A DNA stretch of 64,000 nt from Variovorax paradoxus. Lineage in GTDB: Bacteria; Pseudomonadota; Gammaproteobacteria; Burkholderiales; Burkholderiaceae_C. A model generated the notes under the pieces. That model saw only the letters and a list, made by a program, of their open reading frames with translations, was not told where the DNA came from and searched no databases. The translations under genes were made by a program, and so were the position numbers. Below, one piece after another: positions 42,591 to 50,675 of this stretch (within the stretch, counting starts at the first letter, position 1; the number at the start of each line of letters is the position of its first letter). The stretch covers positions 1 to 64,000 of the forward strand of contig NZ_JAGGNW010000003.1 of the NCBI RefSeq assembly GCF_018614875.1, in the 5' to 3' direction.

Positions 42591-43739
42591 ATGAAAGTAG
42601 TCCACTCCGACCTTGCAGCGCAGCCCGGCCTTTCGCATCCGCAGGCCGACACAGCCGTCAGCCTGGAGGGCGTGGTCAAGAAGTACCACGACCAGACCGT
42701 GCTGCACGAGGTCTCGCTGAAGATCAAGCGTGGCGAATTCCTCACCCTGCTGGGTCCGTCGGGCTGCGGCAAGACGACGCTGCTCAACCTGATCGCGGGC
42801 TTTGCCGAGGCCGACAGCGGCGAGATCTTCATCGAGGGCCAGCCGGTGACCAGCGATCCGCCGCACAAGCGGCAGATCGGCATCGTCTTCCAGAACTACG
42901 CGCTCTTTCCGCACATGACCGTGGAGCGCAACATCGGCTATGGACTGCGGATGCGGGGCGTGCCCAAGGACGAGGTGGCCCGGCGCGTCAAGGAAGCGAT
43001 GGCCATGGTCAAGCTCACCGGCCTGGGACACCGCAAGCCGCGCGAACTCTCCGGCGGCCAGCAGCAGCGTGTGGCGCTGGCGCGCGCACTGATCATCCAG
43101 CCCAAGGTGCTGCTGCTCGACGAGCCCTTCTCGGCCCTGGACAAGAGCTTGCGCGGCTCGATGCAGGTCGAGATTCGCGAGATCCAGCGCCGCCTGGGCC
43201 TGACGACGGTCTTCGTCACCCACGACCAGGGCGAGGCGCTGGCGATGTCGGACCGCATCGCCGTGATGTCGGCCGGCGTCATCCGCCAGATCGCATCGCC
43301 GGCCGATCTGTACCGCAGTCCGCAGGATCCGTTCGTGGCGTCCTTTCTTGGCGACGTGAACATCCTGCCGGCCCACTACCACGGCAAGACCGCCCACGAG
43401 ATCCAGCTGCGCCTGGGCTCCGGCTATCTCCGTCTTCCGCAGGCTCGGCTGGTCGATGCATCGCACGAAGGCGAAAGGCTGGACGTCTACGTCCGGCCGG
43501 AACACATCCTGCTGGAGAGCCTGCATGCCGGTTCGGTCCTGAGCGGCACCGTGATCCACCACGTCTTCCAGGGTGACCACATCAACACCTACGTGGATGT
43601 GGATGTTCCGAGGACGGCCCGGCAGGTGATCACGGTGCGCAGTGCAGGCCTGGACGCCATGCAGCATTGGCCCGTCGGCTCGGTCGCCGGGCTGGCGCTT
43701 CTCGATGAGGGCATCAGCGTCTTCAGCTCCCGAAAGTAA
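42591..43739 (+). CDS. ABC transporter ATP-binding protein, PotA-like
   Basis: A 382-residue ATPase of the spermidine/putrescine-type importers. Walker A GPSGCGKTTL, signature LSGGQQQRVALARAL, Walker B LLLDEPFSALD and the switch His in VFVTHDQGEAL are complete. A C-terminal TOBE-like domain follows from about residue 285 (VYVRPEHILLESLHAGS). The start at 42591 is the ATG nearest the domain; a longer frame begins at 42504. No other matching ATPase is in the window, so it probably serves the Pot-like permeases at 33579-35250 despite the 7-kb distance. Confidence 0.88.
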   Translation: MKVVHSDLAAQPGLSHPQADTAVSLEGVVKKYHDQTVLHEVSLKIKRGEFLTLLGPSGCGKTTLLNLIAGFAEADSGEIFIEGQPVTSDPPHKRQIGIVFQNYALFPHMTVERNIGYGLRMRGVPKDEVARRVKEAMAMVKLTGLGHRKPRELSGGQQQRVALARALIIQPKVLLLDEPFSALDKSLRGSMQVEIREIQRRLGLTTVFVTHDQGEALAMSDRIAVMSAGVIRQIASPADLYRSPQDPFVASFLGDVNILPAHYHGKTAHEIQLRLGSGYLRLPQARLVDASHEGERLDVYVRPEHILLESLHAGSVLSGTVIHHVFQGDHINTYVDVDVPRTARQVITVRSAGLDAMQHWPVGSVAGLALLDEGISVFSSRK

Positions 43740-43755
43740 CAACCCGGCAAACCCC

Positions 43756-44766
43756 ATGACCGACGTCAGAACCTCCCTTCCAAGTTCAATGCAAGCCATC
43801 GTCGCCCGGGAGCCCGGCGATGCCAGCGTGCTGGTGCTGGCCGAGCGCCCCATGCCCGTCCCAGGCGCCGGCGAAGTCCTGCTGCGCGTGCTGGCCGCCG
43901 GCATCAACCGGCCCGACGTCATGCAGCGCCAGGGCATCGCCAAGCCCGCGCCCGGCATCACCGACGTCCTCGGACTGGAGGTGTGCGGCGAGGTGGTTGC
44001 CTGCGGCCCGGGTGCCGACAGCACGCTGGTGGGCCAGCGGCTCATGAGCCTGGTGCCCGGTGGAGGCTATGCGCCGTGGTGCACGGCGTCGGTCGATCAT
44101 TCCTTCGTCGTGCCGGCCCCTCTGTCCGACATCGAGGCCGCGGCCTTGCCCGAAGGACTCTTCACTGTCTGGCACAACTTGTTCGAACTCGGGCGTCTGG
44201 CGATGGGCGAGACGGTGCTGATCCACGGCGCCGCGGGCGGCATCGGCACCCTGGCGATCCAGATGGCCCATGCGGCCGGCTGCACGGTCATCGTGACCGA
44301 CAACGATGAAGCCCGGTTTCCCGAACTGAAGGCCCTCGGCGCCGATCTGGCGATCTGCTGGCCCACCACCGACTTCACCCAGGCCTGCCTGGACTACACC
44401 GCGGGGCGTGGAGTGGACGTGGTGCTCGACATCGTCGGCGGCGACTATGTGCGCCGCAATCTTCAAGCCATGGCTTTCGGCGGACGGCATGTCAGCCTGT
44501 CCTTCATGCAGGGCTCGGCGGTCGGCATCGAACTGCTGACGCTGATGCAGCGCCAGCTGAGCCTGCACTCCTCCACCATGCGTCCGCAAAGCCACGCCGA
44601 AAAGGCCCGCATGGCCAAGCGCCTGGTCTACCACGTCATGCCGCTGCTGAGGAGCAGGCGGATCGCGCCGCGCATCCACGCCACTTTTCCGGTCGGCGAG
44701 GCCACGGCATCGCATGCCATGCTGGAAAGCGGCAAGGTGTTCGGCAAGCTGGTGCTGGTGCCCTGA
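43756..44766 (+). CDS. NAD(P)H:quinone oxidoreductase, zinc-less MDR family
   Basis: A 336-residue medium-chain reductase of the quinone-oxidoreductase (PIG3/TIGR02824-like) type. The opening MQAIVAREPGDASVLVLAER, NRPDVMQRQG and the nucleotide motif IHGAAGGIGTLAIQMAHAAG mark the family, and the structural-zinc cysteines are absent. It should reduce a quinone or an activated double bond with NADPH. It starts 16 bases after the ATPase gene, and its stop overlaps the next start (TGATG), so it belongs to the ATPase-to-dehydrogenase operon. Confidence 0.88.
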   Translation: MTDVRTSLPSSMQAIVAREPGDASVLVLAERPMPVPGAGEVLLRVLAAGINRPDVMQRQGIAKPAPGITDVLGLEVCGEVVACGPGADSTLVGQRLMSLVPGGGYAPWCTASVDHSFVVPAPLSDIEAAALPEGLFTVWHNLFELGRLAMGETVLIHGAAGGIGTLAIQMAHAAGCTVIVTDNDEARFPELKALGADLAICWPTTDFTQACLDYTAGRGVDVVLDIVGGDYVRRNLQAMAFGGRHVSLSFMQGSAVGIELLTLMQRQLSLHSSTMRPQSHAEKARMAKRLVYHVMPLLRSRRIAPRIHATFPVGEATASHAMLESGKVFGKLVLVP

Positions 44767-45386
44767 TGATGAAACTCCTCTTTGCTCCGACGTCGCCCTT
44801 CGTGCGAAAGGTCATGGTGTGTGCGCATCTGACCGGACAGGCCGAGAAAATCCAACTCCTGGACAGCGCCGCTCATCCGGTTCGACGCGACCCGCGCATC
44901 GCGGCTCACAACCCGCTCGCCAAGGTGCCGACCCTGATCCTGCAAGACGGCCAGGTCCTCTACGACAGCCGCGTGATCTGCGAGTACCTGGCCAGCCAGG
45001 CGGACGCAGGGGCGATATTTCCCGCGTCCGGCGCCGATCGATGGACGGCGCTCAGCCGCCAGGCGCTGGGCGATGGCCTGCTCGACGCCGCGCTGCTGGC
45101 GCGCTACGAGCTGACGGCGCGTCCCCCCGAATTCCAGTGGCCCACTTGGCGCGAGGCCCTGTTGACCAAAGTCACGGCCTGCCTCGCCTCGATCGAAACC
45201 ATCGCATCCGAGCTGGCCTACGACAAGCCCACCATCGGCGAGATCACCGTCGGCTGCGCATTGGGGTATCTGGACTTCCGATTTCCCGAACTGAACTGGC
45301 GCGCGAAATGCGGCATCGCCGCCCGTTGGAACGAAGCTTTTCAGAGCCTGCCCGCCATGCAGGCCACCCAACCCTACGAAGCTTGA
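44766..45386 (+). CDS. glutathione S-transferase family protein
   Basis: A 206-residue GST. The thioredoxin-like N-terminal domain has the catalytic-position Ser in APTSPFVRKV and the glutathione-binding NPLAKVPTLIL and YDSRVICEYL. The helical C-terminal domain follows from about residue 85. In catabolic operons such GSTs cleave ethers, isomerise ring-opening products or remove halide. It is translated from an ATG overlapping the previous stop codon, and the AroQ-like gene follows after seven bases. Confidence 0.88.
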   Translation: MMKLLFAPTSPFVRKVMVCAHLTGQAEKIQLLDSAAHPVRRDPRIAAHNPLAKVPTLILQDGQVLYDSRVICEYLASQADAGAIFPASGADRWTALSRQALGDGLLDAALLARYELTARPPEFQWPTWREALLTKVTACLASIETIASELAYDKPTIGEITVGCALGYLDFRFPELNWRAKCGIAARWNEAFQSLPAMQATQPYEA

Positions 45387-45393
45387 GAAAACG

Positions 45394-45867
45394 ATGACCG
45401 AAACCTCGAATCCTCCCATCTCCGTCTGGTTCCTGAACGGCCCCAACGCCAACCTCTACGGCCTGGATTCCACCAAGAACTACGGCACGGACAGTTTCCC
45501 CGTCCTGCAGTCGCGCTGCGAGCAAAAGGCCGCCTCGCTGGAGGTCCGCCTGCGCTTTCTGCAGTCGAACCATGAAGGACAGCTGATCGACTGGATCCAG
45601 GAAGCCCGCGGCGTCGCGGACGGCATCGTCATCAATGCGGCCGGTTTGACCTACACGTCCATCCCCATCCTGGATGCCCTGCTGTCTTTTCCCGGGAAGA
45701 TCGTCGAAGCCCACATGAGCAATATCTGGAAGCGCGAGCCCTTCCGCCATCACTCCTACATATCCAAGGTGGCGGATGGTGTCATTGCAGGACTCGGCGG
45801 AGACGGCTATGAACTCGCCATCGAGGCCGTCGCGCGCCTGGTGCGAAAGAACAAACAGGTTTCTTGA
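45394..45867 (+). CDS. type II 3-dehydroquinate dehydratase-like protein, active site altered
   Basis: A 157-residue protein of the AroQ fold, aligning end to end. Kept are NGPN (15-18), the catalytic Tyr (Y30 in KNYG), SNHEGQLIDWIQEARG, H107 in VEAHMSN and R118 in EPFRHHS. Lost are the lid-loop catalytic Arg (GTRxPxxYG is here GLDSTKNYG, Asp25) and the His of N-P-x-x-Y-T-H-T-S (NAAGLTYTS, Tyr87). In known enzymes both matter for dehydrating 3-dehydroquinate. In this catabolic operon a different dehydration or lyase substrate is likely. It ends three bases before the hydroxyacid dehydrogenase ATG. Confidence 0.8.
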   Translation: MTETSNPPISVWFLNGPNANLYGLDSTKNYGTDSFPVLQSRCEQKAASLEVRLRFLQSNHEGQLIDWIQEARGVADGIVINAAGLTYTSIPILDALLSFPGKIVEAHMSNIWKREPFRHHSYISKVADGVIAGLGGDGYELAIEAVARLVRKNKQVS

Positions 45868-45869
45868 AG

Positions 45870-46826
45870 ATGACGTTTCCTGAAGCAGCGGCTGTCGGCA
45901 CCCTGGCCTTCTATAGCGACTTCGACGATTTCCAGACCTGGAAGAAGGCGCTTCAGGCCCAGCTTCCGGCACTCCAGGTGATTCACGCAAGCCAGACCGA
46001 GCGGCCGAAAGAGATCGACTACGCCATGGTCTGGAAACCCCCGCAGGGCATTTTAGAACGCATGACGAACCTGCGGCTGATCATCAACCTGGGCGCCGGA
46101 GTCGACTCGCTGGTGGGACGCGACGACCTCCCAGGGAACGTTCCCATCACCCGGATTACCGATCCGCAGATGTCGCGGATGATGGCCGGGTATGTCCTGT
46201 TCGCGGTGCTCCGGCACGCCCGGGATATTCCGGTCTTCGAGCAGGCCCAGCGCTCAGGCCAGTGGGCCTATCGCCACCCGCGTTCGCCGGAGGAAATAAC
46301 CGTTGCGGTGCTGGGACTGGGGCATCTGGGAGCCAAGGCAGCGCATGAAATTCAGCGCCAGGGGTTCAGAACGCTGGGCTGGTCGCGCAGCCTTGCGCAG
46401 ATCGATGGCGTGGAGTGTTCAGCCGGCATGGAGACGCTCGATTCCGTGATTGGCCAAGCGGACATCGTCGTCCTGATGCTGCCGCTCACGCCGCAGACAA
46501 AGCAGCTCTTCGATCGCGCCCGCCTCGAAAAATTACGGCCCGGCGCTGCATTCGTCAACGTCGCCAGGGGCGCCCTGGTGGATCAGGCCGCGTTGACGGA
46601 ACTCCTCCAAAGTGGCCACATCGGCGCGGCAACGCTGGATGTCTTCGAGCGCGAACCCCTGCCGGCCGGAGATGCGCTGTGGAGCATGCCCAACGTGCTC
46701 ATCACCCCGCACCTCGCATCGGTGGCCATTCCATCATCCTCGGCCAAGCAGATCGCAGCCAACATCCTGCGCGTCTCAGCCGGCGAATTGCCGGACAACA
46801 TCGTCGAGCCATCCCGCGGATATTGA
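45870..46826 (+). CDS. ghrA: D-2-hydroxyacid dehydrogenase, glyoxylate/hydroxypyruvate reductase A-like
   Basis: A 318-residue NAD(P)-dependent dehydrogenase interconverting 2-oxo acids and D-2-hydroxy acids. The Rossmann motif VLGLGHLGAKAAHEI lies at about residues 145-159. The catalytic Arg is in NVARGALVD, Glu in DVFEREPLP and His in ITPHLAS. The short N-terminal domain fits GhrA rather than SerA. The ATG at 45870 is used; a TTG at 45864 would overlap the AroQ-like gene. With the L-hydroxyacid oxidase nearby it could set the redox state of a 2-oxo-acid product. Confidence 0.87.
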   Translation: MTFPEAAAVGTLAFYSDFDDFQTWKKALQAQLPALQVIHASQTERPKEIDYAMVWKPPQGILERMTNLRLIINLGAGVDSLVGRDDLPGNVPITRITDPQMSRMMAGYVLFAVLRHARDIPVFEQAQRSGQWAYRHPRSPEEITVAVLGLGHLGAKAAHEIQRQGFRTLGWSRSLAQIDGVECSAGMETLDSVIGQADIVVLMLPLTPQTKQLFDRARLEKLRPGAAFVNVARGALVDQAALTELLQSGHIGAATLDVFEREPLPAGDALWSMPNVLITPHLASVAIPSSSAKQIAANILRVSAGELPDNIVEPSRGY

Positions 46827-46836
46827 CGGGCGTCTT

Positions 46837-47655
46837 TCAGGCGTGGCCGGTGGGAGGCACGGGCATGCCCCGGCGCAGGGTCGGCAGGCCGACGCCCGCG
46901 GCATCGAAGCCGCCATCGACGGCCAGCACCTGGCCGTTGATGAAGCTCGCCTCGTCGCTGCACAGGAAGCCCACGGCGTTGGCCATTTCCTCCGGCGTGC
47001 CATAGCGGCCCAGCGGAATGGTGTCGTGGTAGTCGGAGCGGATCGCCACGCTGTGCACGAGCTTGGCCATCTCGGTTTCCACCGGCCCCGGCGCGATCAC
47101 GTTCACGCGCACGCCGGCGTTGCCCAGCTCCACCGCATGCTGCTTGGTCAGGTGGATGAGCGCCGCCTTGCTGGTGCCGTAGGCCACCCGCAGCGTGCTC
47201 GCGCGCAGGCCGGAAATGGAGGCGATGTTCACCACCGCGCCGCTCCCGCGTTCGACCATCAGCGCGCCGAAGGCCTGGGTGCACAGGAACGCGCCGTCCA
47301 GGTTGGTGCCGAGCACCGCGCGCCATTCCTCGAACGAGGTCTGCAGCACCGGCTTGAACACCGCCACGCCGGCGTTGTTGACCAGCGCGTCGACGCGGCC
47401 GAAGCGCTCGACCACGGCCTTTGCCGCGCTCTCGACCTGCGACGGCTTCGACACGTCGCAGTGCAGGTCGAGCAGCTTTGCAGGCTGCGCGAGTTCGGCC
47501 ACCGCCCGGTCGAGCGTGGCACCGTCGATGTCGAGCAGCGCGACGCTGTAGCCACGCGCCAGGAACCAGCGGCCGATGGCCAGGCCGATGCCGCGCGCGC
47601 CTCCGGTGACGACGGCAACGCGGGATGAGGAAGAAGAAGTGGAGAGATCGGTCAT
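46837..47655 (-). CDS. short-chain dehydrogenase/reductase (SDR)
   Basis: A 272-residue classical SDR. TGGARGIGLAIG (coenzyme motif, about residues 17-28), NNAGVAV, Ser in NIASISG and the YxxxK pair in YGTSK are all present. DID after the second strand favours NAD over NADP. The family reduces ketones or oxidises alcohols; the substrate is not evident. The start at 47655 has AGGAG upstream. It converges on the hydroxyacid dehydrogenase gene with ten bases between and is divergent from the TonB receptor gene. Confidence 0.9.
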   Translation of the reverse strand: MTDLSTSSSSSRVAVVTGGARGIGLAIGRWFLARGYSVALLDIDGATLDRAVAELAQPAKLLDLHCDVSKPSQVESAAKAVVERFGRVDALVNNAGVAVFKPVLQTSFEEWRAVLGTNLDGAFLCTQAFGALMVERGSGAVVNIASISGLRASTLRVAYGTSKAALIHLTKQHAVELGNAGVRVNVIAPGPVETEMAKLVHSVAIRSDYHDTIPLGRYGTPEEMANAVGFLCSDEASFINGQVLAVDGGFDAAGVGLPTLRRGMPVPPTGHA

Positions 47656-47757
47656 TGGAACTCCTGCAGTGGAAGAAACCCGTGCGACAGCGCCGATGGG
47701 GGAGAAAGCCTGGAAGTACAGCACAGGTGCCGGAATTCATGGCCATCTGTTATTGCG

Positions 47758-47771
47758 AATGCAATATCATT
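47758..47771. promoter_or_regulatory. weak Fur-box-like dyad upstream of the TonB receptor gene
   Basis: An AT-rich stretch at 47749-47776 contains AATG (47758-47761) and CATT (47768-47771) around six bases, the core symmetry of the Fur consensus. An overlapping palindrome has ATTGC (47752-47756) and GCAAT (47761-47765). It lies 62 bases before the receptor start. Iron control would fit a TonB receptor, but the match is partial. Confidence 0.35.
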
Positions 47772-47833
47772 AATAACTCCAACGACTCCACCTGCCCCCC
47801 GTGCCGCCGCTCGGCCCCGGACTCCTCCCATCC

Positions 47834-49924
47834 ATGAACGCGCTCGCAAATTTCACACGTCGGCTTCCCTCCTCTCTCACGCTGGTTGCCGGCGTCGCCT
47901 GCGCAGGGGCCGCGGCCGCGCAGCCTTCGGTCCAGACGCTCGGCGAAGTCAGCGTGACCGCGAACGATGAGGTTGCCGAGCGCCAGCGCAAGCGCACGAC
48001 GGTCACCAGCGACAGCACCGGACTGCCCTCGGGCCTGAGCGTCATCACAGCCGAGGACATCGGCACGCTCAATGTGGGCCGCGACATCTCCAACGTGTTC
48101 CGGCGCGTGCCCGGCGTGGTGGCTAACAACATCGACCAGGGCGACACAGGCAACGGCTTTCGCATGCGGGGTTTCGCCACGCAGGGCACGCACGGCGCGG
48201 ACACGGCGGTCTACGTGGACGACGTGCCGCAGAACATGCCTTCGAGCCAGGCAGGCGCCGGCCACGGGCCTGCGTACCTGGAGTGGATCACTCCGGACAT
48301 GATCGGACGCATCGACATCATCAAGGGACCGATCTCCGCGCTCTACGGCGACCAGAACCGCGCCGGCGCGGTCAACCTCGCGACGCAAAGCGGCCCGCTT
48401 CCGTCGAGCGTTGGGCTCTCGCTCGAGAGCTTCGGCGGCCGCAGGGCCTCGCTGGTGCTGTCGAACGCGTTCAGCGATGTGCAGTCGCTGCTCATCGCGG
48501 ACAGCTACCGCACCGACAGCTACCGGTACGCCGGCAAGACCGAGCGCGACAATCTGTTCTGGAAGCTCTCCACCCGCCTCGGAGACGGCCTCTACAGCCT
48601 GCGCGTCAACCACTACAGATCGGACAGCGTCGCGGCAGGCTACCTGCTGCTGCCAGACCTGCAGCGCGGCGCGCTCGATCCGCGCGCCACGCAGTACAAC
48701 CTGCCCAGCTTCGGCAGCGGCGAGCGCACCGCGCTGGTCTTCAACCGCAGCCCGGCCACGGGCGAGGAAGGCTGGTCGGCCACCGCCTATGCCGAGCGCT
48801 TCGAGCGCGTGCGCGGCATCGCGGGCAGCAGCGTCCAGCACACGGTGGGGTCGGACGATCGCCATTTCTACGGTGGCCGGCTGGCGCACAACCTGGTCTT
48901 CGGCAACGAGGCATCGCTCGTCTTCGGTGGCGAATTGCGCCGCGATGCGGGCGATGCCGAGCGCCGCATCTGGCGCTCGTGGCGGCCGACCGCCAACTAC
49001 GTCAACAACCAGAAGCTCGACCTGCTGACCTACGGCCTCTTCGCCCAGGGCCAGTACAAGCTCGCATCCAACTTCAAGCTGCTGGGCGGCGTGCGGCGCG
49101 ACTGGTTCGACTACGACATCCAGAACCGCAAGCTGCCGGGCGCTTCCGCCATCTACAAGGACGCGGTGACGACGCCGAAGATCGGCGCGGTCTGGGGCAT
49201 CACGCCGGCACTCGACCTGTTCGCGAACGTGGCCGAGGGCTTCCGCTCGCCGGCCGCCGAGCAGATCAGCAGCAGCGGCGCGACCGGTCCGCTGGGCGCC
49301 GCGGGAGGCACGGTGTATGGCGTTGCGCCGTCCAAGGTGAAGTCCCGCGACATCGGCTTCGCGTTCACCGCCGCGCCGGGCTGGACGGCCTCCGGGGTGG
49401 CCTATCACACGCTCAACCAGGACGAGATCGTCGCGCAGCCCGATGGCTCGTACAAGTCGGTGGGCGACACGACGCGCAAGGGCTACGAGCTCGAGACGCG
49501 GCTGCAGCTCGGCTCGAGTTGGTCGGTCTACGGCAGCTATGGCCGCATCATGGAGGCGCGCGTGAACAACCCGCTGCCCAACACGGGCGCACGCCTTTCG
49601 GTGCCCGAGCACCAGTTCAAGCTCGGCGCCGAATACCGGCAGCGCCTCGGGGCCGGACGCCTCACGCTCAACGTCGACGCCTACCTGACGGCCAACAACC
49701 CGTACTACGTGGGCACGCCGCAGACACAGCTGCGCATGATGCCCACCTACACGCGCTACGACCTCAAGGCCACCTACGACCGCGAGAATGTCCAGTTTTC
49801 CGTCTTTGCGATCTTCCAGCCCCATCGCTACGCATCCGACATCGCCTACGGTTCATCGGCCGGCTTGCTGATCTCGCCCCAGCCGCGCACCCAGGTGGGC
49901 GCGTCGGTGCGCTACTTCTTCTGA
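47834..49924 (+). CDS. TonB-dependent outer-membrane receptor
   Basis: A 696-residue beta-barrel receptor importing a ligand, typically a ferric siderophore, with TonB energy. The signal peptide ends near residue 30 (GAAAA-QPSV). The plug domain follows: SVITAEDIGTLNVGRDIS, then FRRVPGVVANN, FRMRGFATQGTHGADTAVYV and IDIIKGPISALYGDQNRAGA. The barrel ends in VGASVRYFF with the terminal Phe needed for assembly. A TonB box-like LGEVSVTAN stands just after the signal. The start at 47834 is the ATG before the signal. The ABC exporter genes begin ten bases after its stop. Confidence 0.92.
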   Translation: MNALANFTRRLPSSLTLVAGVACAGAAAAQPSVQTLGEVSVTANDEVAERQRKRTTVTSDSTGLPSGLSVITAEDIGTLNVGRDISNVFRRVPGVVANNIDQGDTGNGFRMRGFATQGTHGADTAVYVDDVPQNMPSSQAGAGHGPAYLEWITPDMIGRIDIIKGPISALYGDQNRAGAVNLATQSGPLPSSVGLSLESFGGRRASLVLSNAFSDVQSLLIADSYRTDSYRYAGKTERDNLFWKLSTRLGDGLYSLRVNHYRSDSVAAGYLLLPDLQRGALDPRATQYNLPSFGSGERTALVFNRSPATGEEGWSATAYAERFERVRGIAGSSVQHTVGSDDRHFYGGRLAHNLVFGNEASLVFGGELRRDAGDAERRIWRSWRPTANYVNNQKLDLLTYGLFAQGQYKLASNFKLLGGVRRDWFDYDIQNRKLPGASAIYKDAVTTPKIGAVWGITPALDLFANVAEGFRSPAAEQISSSGATGPLGAAGGTVYGVAPSKVKSRDIGFAFTAAPGWTASGVAYHTLNQDEIVAQPDGSYKSVGDTTRKGYELETRLQLGSSWSVYGSYGRIMEARVNNPLPNTGARLSVPEHQFKLGAEYRQRLGAGRLTLNVDAYLTANNPYYVGTPQTQLRMMPTYTRYDLKATYDRENVQFSVFAIFQPHRYASDIAYGSSAGLLISPQPRTQVGASVRYFF

Positions 49925-49934
49925 CGCACGCTCC

Positions 49935-50675
49935 ATGGCACGGGAAGAAGAGATCCTTTCGCTGTGCGCGCTCACGGTCGAGCGCAATGGCCGCCGCACG
50001 ATCGACCGCCTCGACCTCGGGGTTCGCGCCGGCTGCGTCTACGCCCTGCTGGGCGGCAATGGCGCGGGCAAGACCACCACGCTGAATGTCTTTCTGGGCT
50101 TCGTGCAGCCAGCCTCCGGCGACGTGCGGGTGGCGGGCTTCTCGCCGGCGCGCGACGCCCCGCAGGTGCGCCGAAGACTGGCCTATCTGCCCGAGAACGT
50201 GGCGCTCTATCCGTACCTGAGCGGTGTGGAGAACCTTCAGTATTTCTGCACGCTCGCAGGCATTGCGCTCTCGCGCGATTCGGCGCGGGATCTGCTGGAG
50301 CGGGCGGGGTTGCAAGCCCCGGCCCACGGCGCCAGGGTGTCCACCTATTCGAAGGGCATGCGCCAGAAAGTGGGCCTGGCCATCGCCGACGCCAAACAGG
50401 CGCAGGCCATGCTGCTGGACGAGCCGACCTCCGGGCTCGACCCCGGCGCCGCCAACGATTTCGCGCAGCGCATTCGCGCCGCCGCCGACAACGGCATGGC
50501 GGTGCTGATGGCAACGCACGACCTGTTCAACGCCAGGCAGGTGGCCGACCGCATCGGCATCCTGAAGGAGGGCCGGCTCGTCGCCGAGTTCGACGCGCAC
50601 ACGGTCAACCACGGCGAGCTGGAGCATGCCTACCTTGCCCACACGCGCGGCGGCGATCCGGAGGCAGGTTCGTGA
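49935..50675 (+). CDS. ABC transporter ATP-binding protein (ABC-2 exporter type)
   Basis: A 246-residue ATPase of the CcmA/NosF-like exporter type. Walker A GGNGAGKTTTLNV, a signature region YSKGMRQKVGLAIA, Walker B AMLLDEPTSGLDPG and the His in MATHDLF are present. The canonical LSGGQ is replaced by YSKGMRQ, common in this exporter group. It starts ten bases after the TonB receptor gene and overlaps the first permease gene (GTGA at 50672-50675), so receptor and transporter form one operon. Confidence 0.92.
   Translation: MAREEEILSLCALTVERNGRRTIDRLDLGVRAGCVYALLGGNGAGKTTTLNVFLGFVQPASGDVRVAGFSPARDAPQVRRRLAYLPENVALYPYLSGVENLQYFCTLAGIALSRDSARDLLERAGLQAPAHGARVSTYSKGMRQKVGLAIADAKQAQAMLLDEPTSGLDPGAANDFAQRIRAAADNGMAVLMATHDLFNARQVADRIGILKEGRLVAEFDAHTVNHGELEHAYLAHTRGGDPEAGS

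Noticed and set aside
42327..44045. N-terminal extension of the flavin monooxygenase to nearly 1000 residues
   Set aside because: The extension is antisense to the PotA-like ATPase gene; the FAD motif sits right after the ATG at 42326.
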